Source: Anticarsia gemmatalis
Lineage: Eukaryota > Arthropoda > Insecta > Lepidoptera > Erebidae
DNA length: 64,000 bases
Assembly (NCBI RefSeq): GCF_050436995.1
Contig: NC_134775.1
Span: forward strand, 10,053,170-10,117,169
Direction of reading: 5' to 3'
Under the pieces are notes generated by a model, which did no database searches, was not told the DNA's origin, and saw only the letters and a program-made list of their open reading frames with translations. Positions within the stretch are counted from its first letter, which is position 1. Each line of letters starts with the position of its first letter. The translations under genes and the position numbers were made by a program. Below are positions 22,701 through 32,066 of this stretch, one piece after another.

Positions 22701-24260
22701 AACATGATATGCTCCTTGAAATAAACTGTATTCCTTACCAGGCTCAGATGTATTATATCCTGCAACATATATATCACCAGTATAGTTTGAACGAGTGTGA
22801 AAGGGAATAACAGTAGTATTTGATATTTCTACAGTGGATGTAATGTAGAGCTCTAATTGCCTATCGTCTGTGTCATAACTGTCTTGAGTCGGGGTTGCGT
22901 AAAATCGTAATGCTTTACTATCCTTCAGAACTGTAAGAAATGGCAATTCTGTGAAGTTTTGGCCAACTAACAGAGATGTTTGTAAGTACACATCATCAAC
23001 GACTAAAACCTCTACACTTGATTCGATTTCATCGATTTTTAAGCAAATAGTTGCTTTGTACAATGGAATAACCGAAGATTGGCCAAAGCCTCTCACAACT
23101 GGAATGTCATTTGTCTTTCTGTCCAACTTTAGTTTCTCCGCATCAGATCCGCGCATAAGTGTACATTCGCTACCAAAGTCAATATAAGCGTCATAGACAA
23201 CATCGTTCACGGTTGCCTTCTTCAAAAACTTGTCATGATTATCACTAGTCGTGTCTATTTTTAAAGTCTTCTTTTCAGAAATATGATTTGTCCCATTGCT
23301 AGCCCCAAAATCCCGTAAATTGATGGGGTCGAGTTTACAACTGTCATTGTCATGTCCAAGTCTTCTACAAACTTTACATCTGGTCAGAGGCTTGGTACAT
23401 CTATAATAAGGATGACCTCTTGTATGACAATTGTAGCATACCACAGCAGAGGAACTGTTCGTGTTTGAATTCGAGGAGTTAGAGTTGTCAGCGACAGTAG
23501 TTTTCTGATTGGTACGACTTTGGAACCGATTAGTGGACATTGGTAAAGATTTTTGAGCAGAAAGAAATTTAAGCAAATCTTCTGGTTCGGTACAGTTTTG
23601 AGCCTGAGCCCCATTCCGAATAGATCTGTCCGTAATGCCGTGTACAATGCAATCCACTGCCTTCTTGCCAGATATCTCACATCGATTTAATAGAGTCAAT
23701 TTGTCGTAAAAGTATTCTCGTAGATTCTCATCGATACGTGAAGTGCGGCTTAACATCTCTTCTAAAAGGCGACCATAATTATCTTCACTTGGGAAGGCCT
23801 TTCGAAGTTTTGCCTGCCACTCACTCCAAGTATATACAACCGTTGGCAAGGCCTCATACCATTTCTTTGCTAAGCCCACTAATTTTTGAAGGGAAAAATG
23901 GATAGTCTGCCTCTCATCCCATCCATATATGGATGCGCATTCATTGACTTTTCGAAGCCAGCATTCCATGGTTTGAGCCCTATTACAAGGATCATACTCC
24001 GGGACAACATTGTTCAAATTGTTGCTATTAAACATAGTTCGCTTACTCGAGTCTCCAGTCAATGTTTTAAAGAGCTCCATCACATAGCGAGTCGACAGCT
24101 TACCGGACACCCTCCTCGACTTGCGAGGAATGGCTTCATCTCCACTGGAAGACGACGACGAAGTGGATGTACTTCTCCTGCGTCGTTTAGTCTTCTTGAC
24201 CCGTTTTCTTTTAGTCGCAGGCAGGGGCGGCGTGCCCGGTTCATCATCAGATGCCATCAC
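19788..24260 (-). CDS. Gyp-C gag-pol polyprotein, 1490 aa
   Basis: Single open frame. Basic, Ser-rich N-terminus (residues 1-55); capsid region about 95-240; two CCHC knuckles, CYNCHTRGHPYYRC and CKVCRRLGHDNDSC (about 275-310); protease-like site AYIDFGSECTLM, where the canonical D-T/S-G reads D-F-G; RT with RLCVDFRALN, FKRMPFGLSNAPAVFQ and the catalytic YLDD; RNase H with ELHTDASSLGVGG; integrase with an HHCC finger, LHIDHLGPF, IVSDRGTSF and NGQAERFNQT (Asp-Asp-Glu). No chromodomain and no env. It copies the element's RNA and integrates the product. The start MMASDD is the first ATG of the frame; the second Met is equally possible. Confidence 0.93.
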   Translation of the reverse strand: MMASDDEPGTPPLPATKRKRVKKTKRRRRSTSTSSSSSSGDEAIPRKSRRVSGKLSTRYVMELFKTLTGDSSKRTMFNSNNLNNVVPEYDPCNRAQTMECWLRKVNECASIYGWDERQTIHFSLQKLVGLAKKWYEALPTVVYTWSEWQAKLRKAFPSEDNYGRLLEEMLSRTSRIDENLREYFYDKLTLLNRCEISGKKAVDCIVHGITDRSIRNGAQAQNCTEPEDLLKFLSAQKSLPMSTNRFQSRTNQKTTVADNSNSSNSNTNSSSAVVCYNCHTRGHPYYRCTKPLTRCKVCRRLGHDNDSCKLDPINLRDFGASNGTNHISEKKTLKIDTTSDNHDKFLKKATVNDVVYDAYIDFGSECTLMRGSDAEKLKLDRKTNDIPVVRGFGQSSVIPLYKATICLKIDEIESSVEVLVVDDVYLQTSLLVGQNFTELPFLTVLKDSKALRFYATPTQDSYDTDDRQLELYITSTVEISNTTVIPFHTRSNYTGDIYVAGYNTSEPGKEYSLFQGAYHVNEGRGHVVISNLSHHLLTLSKDSLIARALPFVEQNVRQVKRVMTDDPNVKPLDKTDIKTGPGLDVKQVERLYYLLQSYRDCFATNLNEIGCATDFKMKIELLDHKPIIYRPYRLSHSEREQVREMIDELLQNDIIQESTSDYASPILMVKKKSGEMRLCVDFRALNNKTVKDRFPLPLIDDQISNLSGNNFFTTLDLASGYYQIPMDEGSQHLTGLITPDGHYEFKRMPFGLSNAPAVFQRMINKILGNRRFEYALAYLDDVLIPAKDVEEMFLRLEDVLKLFRQYGLTLKLAKCRFFDTTVNYLGYDISSKGIQPSEAKILAVKEFPIPRNIHEVRQFLGLTGYFRKFIQGYGEIARPLSSLLRKDAVWQWADVQNSAFSLLKEKLTSRPVLALYDPTLETELHTDASSLGVGGILMQWQRDTRVLKPVCYFSRQTTPEEKHLHSYELETLAVVSSLKKFRVYLLGLHFKIFTDCAALRTTLTKRDLIPRIARWWLQISEFTFDIEYRPGVQMAHVDALSRNTELSVGADDNPLTNVYHIEKDNWLLTLQIADPDIARIHKILKPDDDPECKDIRQNYVVKNHTVYRKIDDRLCLVVPRSARWQICRANHDEIGHLGYTKTLEKIQNQYWFPKLRKFVKKYVAACLECAYNKDSAAKQKTGHLYPIEKINIPFHTLHIDHLGPFVKSKDGNTHILTIVDAFTKYVFVRAVRNVKTKTTIKVLDKLFSDFCPPARIVSDRGTSFTSADFKRFCELHGIKHVLNAVACPRANGQAERFNQTILNSLSAQNFLSHERDWDKCLGKVQWGINNTINASTQKTATEAMFGIRLRDALTNKLMDGINEQNDNSDAQKIRDEVSVNIQKEQLKQKQKYDANRVPAPKYELGDLVKIARNNFDNNKNSTKLLSKFIGPYKVTEVLGNDRYKITDVPGFNKKGKPYSTVIAADRIRPWINIKSLELYDTNESSSSNSE

Positions 24261-24454
24261 TTATCGCACTGAAACATGATGAAGAAAATTCGACACAAAC
24301 TGTTTTTGTACCATCACATCACGCATAAAAAAAAAAACATCAATGATTAGCTAGATATTAATAAGAAATACCATTTCTTGAATTTAAAATTAGCTTTCGG
24401 GTCTTAAAATCGGGAATAGGTTATTTAAATTATGACAGCAAATATAAGTTAAAA

Positions 24455-24980
24455 CGGAAAACATATTCACATAAAATGTAGCCGTAAACATTTTCAAAAA
24501 TAAAACTAAACTCTAGTGGAAAACATATCCACCAAAAAGTTAAGGTAGACATCACAACTAAACCCTAGTCTAGCGGAAAATATATCCACCTAAACTCTAG
24601 ACAAGCAGAAAACATATCCGCTAATACCCTAGCCTAGCGGAAAACATATCCGCCTATCCTCCAATGGAAAACGTATCCATCAATAGTATGGAAAACATAT
24701 CCATGCATAGTATGGAAAACATATCCATCCATAGTATGGAAAACATATCCATCCATAGTATGGAAAACATATCCGTCAATAGTATGGAAAACATATCCAT
24801 AACAAACTAAACCATAGCCCAGCGGAAAGCATATCCGCTTAAACCCTAGCATGGTGGAAAACATATCCACCAAATAGTATGGAATACATAACCAACTAAA
24901 CCCTAGCCTAGCGGAAAACATATCCGCTTAAACCCTAGCATGGTGGAAAACATATCCACCAAAAGTAGCGACAAACATAT
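24455..24980 (-). promoter_or_regulatory. Leader array of about 17 covarying hairpins
   Basis: Core AAAACATATCC recurs about 17 times. The arms change together: GCGGA..TCCGC, GTGGA..TCCAC and ATGGA..TCCAT, with a nearly constant 7-base loop AAACATA (TATGTTT in the element's RNA). Some copies reach 7-bp stems (24852, 24942). It lies in the transcribed leader between the 5' LTR and gag. Possible roles: RNA structures for packaging or translation, or a cluster of binding sites for a dimeric protein, comparable in position to the Su(Hw) insulator array of Drosophila gypsy. Confidence 0.8.
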
Positions 24981-25165
24981 CCTTCCTAAATACAGCGGCA
25001 ATCCTCCACATTGTATCAGAAACAGATGGGAATTATACCACCCTAAATACTTGAAACATGTATACTACTCTTTTTTTTTTTTTTTTTGATTAATTTAGTC
25101 TTTGTGGATTAAAAGAGTATTAGATAAATATTACATACCTTGTTAGGTGATCCCACTTCTGAAGT

Positions 25166-25522
25166 TTGAAGAAAACACCACGTTCAGTATAAATCAATGT
25201 TTATTCCAGTTCTTACAAACACACCTTTACATATGTAACACACTCTTACACAACACACTTTACACACTACACTTTTACACGGATTCCAGCTTACTAGTTT
25301 TCAGTTCGAAAGCTGTCGACCGACTGCTTGTCGCATCCGTTCATGCCCCACACCTCGATTCCCCCTCCACTTAATAATCGAGAGTAGTGGGAATGGAAGT
25401 GACGTGCGCGCTGTCGGTATAGCCAATGAATAATTTGAGTGTCAATTAAATATTTCTTGTAATAATTAAATGTTTAGTATTAATTAAATCACATTAGTAT
25501 TTACTAAACCAAAAATATGACA
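25166..25522 (-). repeat. 5' LTR of Gyp-C
   Basis: Identical to 19046-19402. Must contain the promoter that drives the leader and polyprotein transcript. The sequence following it on the minus strand (ACTTCAGAAGTGGGATCACC) is the presumed primer-binding site; I cannot assign the tRNA. Confidence 0.93.
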
Positions 25523-26690
25523 CACGTATAGAACAAATAGATATGCCATCACCAATTAACTATGCTGCGTAAGCAAGATGTCAACTGAATGACCAAGAAT
25601 TAATAAGACTGCGAGAACAAGAATCTGAAAATTAAAAAAATCAAACTTCCCGGTTCCACACAAGACATCAGCTGCGATACATCCACTGGGAATAATCGTC
25701 CTTATTTACCAAATAAATTTCGAAGACAAGTTTTTGACGTCATGCATGGAAGTCACCCTGGAAAGAGAGCTACTAGGAAAATGATTACTCAAAAATATTT
25801 ATGGCCATACATGAACAAAGATATTAATAACTGGTGTAAATCGTGCATAGCTTGTCAGAAATCAAAAGTTCAACGCCACACAATATCACCTGTCGGAAAT
25901 TTCATGCCATCCCAGCGTTTCGAGCATTTACACATAGATATAGTCGGACCATTAACTATTTCTCAAGGAAAACGATATTTAATAACGATTATAGATCGTT
26001 GTTCTTCATGGCCGGAAGTTTTTTCCGTGGAAAATATCACAGCCGACACGGTAGCTCGCACACTATATGAAGGTTGGATATCAAGATTCGGTAGCCCAGT
26101 ACGCATCACTACAGATCAAGGTCACTGAGGCGCCCATAGCCAGTTGCGCTCACCGGTCGGTAAACGATCTGTGGGTTAAGCAACCATTGGCGCGGTCATT
26201 CTATAGATGGGTGACCGCATAGTGGTATTTGAACAGGGCCTCTCCGTGCTTCGGAGGGCACGTTAGAAGTCGGTCCCGATTGTTGTCTACTAAGATAACA
26301 GTCGTTAAGCCACGTCAAAGGCCTTTCGGGCGGCTTGAACAACTTTAACACTAGGTTGACCACTATACGACAAAAAAAAAAGAAAAAAAAAATTTTGAAA
26401 CACTCAATTTTTAGGAATAAATAAAATCAGGACAACGCCCTATCACCCGCAATCCAATGGAATGATAGAGAGATTCCATAGAACTTTAAAAGCAGCACTC
26501 ATGACAGGGGAATCTTACGTTAATTGGACGAAGGAACTCCCATCAGTTCTACTGGGTTTACGGAGTTGCGTACGAGAAGTTACAGGATATAGTGCAGCAT
26601 AAATGGTTTATGGCACACTTATAAGGCTTCCGGGAGAATTTTTTGAATCATCACATCAGCCATCTACATACGAAGAATTCGTTAAGAACA
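25523..26690 (+). pseudogene. Gyp-B integrase
   Basis: After a degraded linker (stops near 25570-25640), an HHCC finger HGSHPGKRATRKMITQKYLW..CIACQKSK (25745-25865), then LHIDIVGPL (first Asp), ITTDQG (second Asp, 26108), a SINE insertion, and HPQSNGMIERFHRTLKAA with the catalytic Glu (26450-26500). The C-terminal domain is cut at 26690 by a LINE tail. The final part has a stop near 26600. Confidence 0.85.
26124..26391 (+). mobile_element. 5S rRNA-headed SINE, copy 2
   Basis: Same family as 2100-2356. The 5S-like part is at about 26166-26223, followed by a body with GTTAAGCCACGTCAAAGGCC and CTTTCGGGCGGCTTGAACAA, and a poly(A) tail (26371-26391). It is inserted in the integrase of Gyp-B immediately after the ITTDQG codons. 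Confidence 0.8.
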
Positions 26691-27010
26691 TTCAAAGTCA
26701 AAGTCAAATATTCTTTATTTCATAAACTTTAACAAGTATTTGAAATCGTCAAAATATTTTTTATCTACCACCGTTTCGGAAAAGCTGTTGCTCGTGAGAA
26801 GAAACGGCAAGAAACTCACGGCTTGCTCTTTTTAAATGTCAATATTTCCAAATTAATAACAATGTCATAATAATTATTATAACAATGTCACAATAATAAT
26901 CAATAACAATGTCATTGTAATGATTTACTGTAAAAAGTAAAAATAAGTAAGTAAAGTAAGTATAAAAAAAGACAATAATACAATAAATTTCAAAAATAAA
27001 AATTATTACA
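26691..27010 (-). mobile_element. LINE 3' tail (TCAAAG-type)
   Basis: On the minus strand this is a 3' UTR ending in a short TTTGAC/CTTTGA repeat (ATTCAAAGTCAAAGTC at 26691). It has the phrase GGCAAGAAACTCACGG, shared with LINE-J (32209), so the two are relatives. No ORF is left. It marks the break between Gyp-B and the BEL element. Confidence 0.65.
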
Positions 27011-27015
27011 AAGTT

Positions 27016-28440
27016 CTATTTAGGTATGTCATCAAAATTAAATCCTTTTCCTGGTGCAGATGTTGATGCGTTGTGTATTTCTTCCATCTCAATACCTTCT
27101 TCACCGTTGTTCTTGACTGTAGACTGTGTTGTAACCCGTTTTGCGATCTGTTTTCTTTTTGTTACAAACACGTAGAGGCCCAACACAGCTATTCCTCCCA
27201 ACAGCAAAGAACTCACCGCATAATGATATACATATGTCGTAATTGGATAAGTTCGACGTCACGGGTAGATTTTCACGTTCCTTTTGATAGGCAAGTTGCT
27301 GCTCTATTTTCGTGAAATTGATAGATGTTGACTTGTCTAACTCCGTGATGTTCAGCTCAGCATGTCTCCAACCAAGATCGAACATATTATTTAACGTAGA
27401 GTTCAAAGTTGGCACCTCAATATCAGAATGCATATTCAAATTGCTTCCTAAATGATTGTATGTAAAAATCATTGCGTCTTTTTTCTGCAATATGCACTTA
27501 GGTTTCAATGTCATTACTCCAGTCCCGTTAATGACCGCCGGTGTAACTTAATCGGGACATATGACGCGCATCAGCTGAGTTTCACACAACGTAAACAACC
27601 AAACGTTCGGTTTATGTAACTTAGTCCATGTTTCTTTGCAGGTTACATCGTTGACTATGCATGTTAGGGGCGTTTGTTGACTGAAGACTTGAGCTTCACA
27701 TGGGGGTCCTGTATCTTGTAAATAATACACAGGCTGGTGCGAAATACATGTGAATTGATCCTTTCCGTATGAGGTACAGTGACGCATGTCCTGTTCTTCC
27801 ATGGTGATATACGAGTTCTTTATCAGGCTGATGGCGATAAAATTTGATGAAGGTTGTACAAGTTTTAACCTGCCTTGTCTTAAAAAGGGAATTGGAATTA
27901 CCCGATATATTTTATAGTCGTCATCGCTCAGCAATGGAATATGAACTTCAAACAATAAATAATTGTTTGTAATACGAGCTCTCACGTGAATCAGTTCATA
28001 TAAGTCTCGCAAGTCTTTTTGTAAATCTTTTACGGGTAAAGATAATCCTTGTGGTAACTTTCCCGAGATGATGTGCAGCTGCGTAATCAGTTGAGATGCT
28101 GGCAATAGATGCGTATCCAAATGTCCTCTATAGATGTTGGTGAGAGCGTTCATTAGCATTTCTTGAATACGATATAAACCATTTAATATCAACGTTGATG
28201 TTACCGCCGCAGAATTGATGTCAACAATTATGAATAACATTTGCGCTCTGTTTTCAACTTTCGTGATTTCGCGGCCAGTCTGGTTCATGTAGCCTTGTAT
28301 TGCTTGAAATTGTTTATTCATGAACTCGGTATTTCTTTTTATTATGTTATTTTCCGCTTCCACAATTAATATTTGATTTTTTTAAAGTTGTAGTAAATAG
28401 TTATCGTTTGCCTGCATATTTTCTACTAGCTGACCCGTGC
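27016..28440 (-). pseudogene. BEL-1 envelope-like protein, C-terminal part
   Basis: Three frames on the minus strand. 28363-27548 is open with a heptad-rich N-part and several Cys (CTSYGKDQFTC and others); 27514-27240 continues in another frame; 27236-27016 carries a transmembrane helix (LLLGGIAVLGLYVF) followed by a basic cytoplasmic tail. The layout resembles the F-protein-like envelopes carried by some insect BEL and errantivirus elements. It is separated from its N-terminal part (29543-30000) by a repeat and has stops and frameshifts, so it is not functional. Confidence 0.7.
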
Positions 28441-29545
28441 GGCTCCGCTCGCGTGAATTTCGTACTGTTGCTTATTCGTTTGAGCACGCGAATTGCGAAG
28501 CACTCGATACACCTACACATAAAAATGTTAACAACTCTTTTGTCATCTAATGGTTATTTACGAAAGGGACCCGAAGGGCACACAATGTGACACAGGCTCA
28601 GGCAGGCCTGATTTCCTGTGGTTACCTTCTTTTCCGCTCTCGTCTGTATCCGTAGCAGTTTACAGTGTAAAATATAATACCTTATTATAGACTGACCATT
28701 GCTTACCCGTCTAGATTCAGAATATTATTATAGGTCCTATCTGCGCCGGAGCTCTTCAGACGCGTAATAATGTATACTTACGATGATACGTCCGAAACCG
28801 CGTAACCCGTAATTATTTTTTATACTTATATCATCCGTTGTTTATTTTTTAAAACTTACCACATAGTCTGTTTCATAGCTATCCAATTTATTTCCTTAAT
28901 GCAACCAATTAATTTGGTTATGTGTTACGAACTACAACGCCATCTGTTAGTAGCGGCGAACAACGACCACAAACGAAATTATTCAGTTTGCCACCTAGGA
29001 TATCCCGACCGCACCGGACCCTCGTAAACCAACATTTTTGTGTAATAAATCATACAACATTTATGTTTGAAAATCTTATAAATGTATAGCCTGTTTCAAA
29101 GGTATTTTTTTTACAATAAAGCAATCAAAATAAATTAATTAGGAAAAACATGCTTTGTTGCGGACTATACGCCATCTATTGGTTGGTGCGAACAACAGGT
29201 ATCGATACGGCAGGCGCCGCGAACTATATTGCGAATGTTGTGAAATGGATTCGCAACGCCATCTATGGTATCTTTAGGGAAACGCAGGTTCGAAAGATTT
29301 CTACGTATTTTTTTCAATTTTCTAAAAATCTATGAAAAATTATGCGATAAAAAGTATCCTAGGAACTGCTCCACTACTTATTCTATGCATATAGCAAATT
29401 TCAGTGCGTTCTATCCGGTAGTTTTTACGTGATAGCGACACATACAGACGGAGGACAGACAGACAGACAGACAGAAAAGAAAATTATAAATTGCAGATTC
29501 GGTATCAGTATCCGTTACTAAACATCCCCCATTGGTTTTTTTTTA
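28427..29545 (+). repeat. Long AGCTGACCC-type repeat in the envelope gene
   Basis: Begins CTAGCTGACCCGTGCGGCTC and ends after an AGAC run (29449-29475). It contains the phrase AACGCCATCTATGG and variants near 28930, 29170 and 29258. It probably derives from a non-LTR element of the RTE or CR1 type, but no RT frame is left. It splits the BEL envelope soon after the fusion-peptide region. Confidence 0.6.
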
Positions 29546-32066
29546 AATATATTCAATGTACAGAATTGACCTCTCTACAGATTTATTATAAGTATAGATG
29601 TCTTTCTCATACTTCTCAGCGAAATCTACATCGAGGACTCCAAAAAGGGTGCTTGCTAATTTTCCTATTCCATCGAAATATCCTCTTTTTTGCCGGGAAT
29701 GTTGGGAAAGTAACATAGAATTGTATTCAGCCAAGTGATTCAGTTCATGTTGTAGGTGACTGACGACGGCTTCGCACGGTTTATATCCATGCACTATACT
29801 TTGGCAAAGTCTGTCAAGCTGATCGATGTAGAAGTGAATCTTATCCGTAGCTTGCCAGTATGAAGTCAAGTTGTAGTAAATAAGCAGGGTCCATTCGTCA
29901 TGAATAAGCTGCAACTGTCCCGCTTCGTCAAAGTAAATGGGATGACTGGTAGGTATCGCCGTCACCTTGTAGTTACTTGTAATGGGCGCAGATTGTGTTA
30001 TGCTAGTCAGCGTTAGCAGAGTTAGAAGTACATACGATAAGAAACTTGCGTTCTTTCTTCTAGGATCTCTTAGCTTTCTGCCTTGGTTTTCTTCAGATTG
30101 TTTCGGCTTATTATCGTCGGCCTTGTTTGTTTCCTCACTATTATCTAACTCTACTCTACGCGGTAAAGGTGCCAGTTTCGATATAGGCCTTTTTATTTGC
30201 CCTTTCTGAGTTTTTAGCGTGACTACTCTCACTCTCCCGTCCGTACCAGCATGAACGTCTAACACTCTACCGAGAGCCCATCTTCCTGGAGGTAAGTGTT
30301 CATCTTTTATTAACACTAGATTTCCCTTTTCTAGGTTTTCTGTAGCTCGCTGCCACTTACTTCTTATCTGCAGCTGATTAAAATATTCCTCCGACCAACG
30401 TTTCCATATATGTATGTTCATTTTCTGTACGAGTCTCCGCCGGTTTCTCAAATCATACTCGTTGAAGTCTTCTACTTCTTGTGGTAATGATAGTAAGGGT
30501 CCACCGACGAGAAAGTGACCTGGAGTTAGATATTCTAAATCTTCTATGTCTTCGGATAGCGGGCATAACGGGCGTGAATTCAAACATGCTTCAATTTGAG
30601 TCAGGAGCGTAGTAAACTGTTCAAATGTAAGCTTCTGATCTCCCAGGACCCGTTTTAAATGGTATTTCATTGATTTAACGGCAGCTTCCCAGAGACCACC
30701 AGCGGACGGCCAGAGAGGTGCGTTAAAATGCCAATGTATTCCAGAGTTGCTTAGTTCATTGTGAAATTGTGAGGTTTGAATAGTCCTGTTTCGTTCAAAG
30801 TCTTCGTAAAGCTGTTTCGCGGCACCCACAAAGTTTGTTCCGTTATCAGAAAATACGTGTTTTGGGGAACCTCTGCGAGCACACATCCTCCTGAAGGCGG
30901 CTAAGAAAGTTTGAGTTGTTAAGTCGGACACTAATTCCAAATGTACAGCTTTTGTCACCATACATATGAAAATTGCTATATACGCCTTGCAAGTTTTTAT
31001 TCCCCGTCCTTTATTAATCTTCACATCTACATGTCCAGTAAAATCCACACCAGTGTTTGTGAAAGGCCTCGTAGGGGTCACCCGTTCTTTCGGCAAATCC
31101 GCCATCATTTGAGTGTTATTATGACTTTTAAAGCGATGACATTTAATACACTGACGCAATTCCTTCTTAACGGTTCTACTTCCACCGATGATCCAGAATC
31201 GGAGACGTAGATGTGCTAATGTCAGCCGAGCTCCGCCGTGCAGAGTAGTGCGGTGAGCTTCTTGTATCATGACTTCCGTCAACCTTCCTTGTGCGGGAAT
31301 AATAATTGGATGTTTTGATTCGGGAGGCAAAGTTGAATTGGCTAGTCGTCCTTTAACTCGCAGTAATCCTTTTTCATCTAAAAATGGAGTTAACTTCAAC
31401 AGGTTGCTTTTCAATGGTACGGATCCGTTTTTCTCCAGACACTCAATTACATCTCCAAATTGCTCCCTCTGTACTTGTCTTATCACCATTTCCATAGCTT
31501 CAGTAATTTCTTGAGGTGATAAACTCATAACTCTCTTTTCTGGTTCGCAGTCGAGTAAATTATGTTTAAAATATTTCTTTTGTTCACAAACGTTTATAAT
31601 TCGTAGAATCCATGCAAGTACTCGGATTACACGTTTGAAACAGCTGTACTTGTGCAATAATGTTGTTATGATTTCATTCTTGTAAATTGCTGCGCAGCAT
31701 TTTACTTGCCGTAGGTCATTGTCCGTTTTATAGATGCAATTGTTTACTTGAATGTTTTCAAAATTATGAGTTTTTAACCATGTTGGTCCCTCCCACCAAA
31801 GTTTGAATGTTATAAGCTGTTTAGGGGAGAGGCCTCGGGTTGCACAGTCTGCCGAATTCTCTTCAGATTTTACGTATCTCCATTGAGTAGCAGGAATTAT
31901 ACTAGTTATCTGAGTCACTCTGTTAGCGACATATCGTTCCCATCTGTTTGTGTCTCCCTGCAGCCATGCTAGAACGACTTTGGAGTCACTCCAACAGTAG
32001 ATTAGTAGCTGCTTATTAGTAAGAGTTTTCTTGATTTTTCCTATGAGTTTGGCGAGTAACAATGCT
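29543..32066 (-). pseudogene. BEL-1 pol C-part fused to envelope N-part
   Basis: An 839-codon open frame. RNase H with LIYCWSDSKVVLAWL (residues about 20-35); integrase with HHCC finger (HRTTLHGGARL..CIKCHRF, about 270-315), TGVDFTGHVDVK, SDNGTNFVGA and AGGLWEAAVKS giving the catalytic triad; then, without a stop, a hydrophobic segment (SYVLLTLLTLTSITQSAP, about 675) like a signal peptide and a furin-type site RQKRG (about 798) followed by a glycine/hydrophobic fusion-like segment. Such a continuous pol-env frame is known in Pao/BEL elements. The frame is lost at the repeat at 29545. Confidence 0.85.

Larger units (their letters stand above)
19046..25522 (-). mobile_element. Gyp-C: young intact Gypsy retrotransposon
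   Basis: 6477 bp, two identical 357-bp LTRs, CACGT duplicated at 19041-19045 and 25523-25527, and one uninterrupted 1490-codon polyprotein gene. Removal rejoins the Gyp-B pol frame. All signs point to a recent insertion. A 900-bp leader between the right LTR and gag holds an array of small palindromes. 19403-19787 is an untranslated 3' stretch without a clear purine tract. Confidence 0.95.
12912..26690 (+). mobile_element. Gyp-B: old Gypsy element with nested insertions
   Basis: Plus-strand order: LTR and primer site, gag fragment, protease, RT, RNase H (split by DT-2 and again by Gyp-C), integrase (split by a 5S-SINE), then abrupt loss at 26690 where a LINE tail begins. Several shared defects show it was dead or mobilised in trans: stops at 13620 and 13832, a small deletion at 14401 and a frameshift at 14780. 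Part of it (13507-14276) is repeated in reverse at 37977-38746. Confidence 0.85.

Noticed and set aside
20169..24272. Plus-strand open frames across Gyp-C
   Set aside because: All are antisense shadows of the 1490-codon gag-pol frame.
24634..24921. Protein with repeated DGYVFHTM units
   Set aside because: It is a translation of the palindrome array in the Gyp-C leader, on the element's own strand but upstream of gag; the repeats conserve DNA symmetry, not codons.
24455..24980. CRISPR array
   Set aside because: Regularly recurring units, but spacers are short, similar and irregular, units are palindromic and vary in stems, and the setting is an insect retrotransposon.
26166..26223. 5S rRNA gene
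   Set aside because: Only part of the 5S sequence is present, followed by a SINE body and poly(A); a second copy has the same structure.
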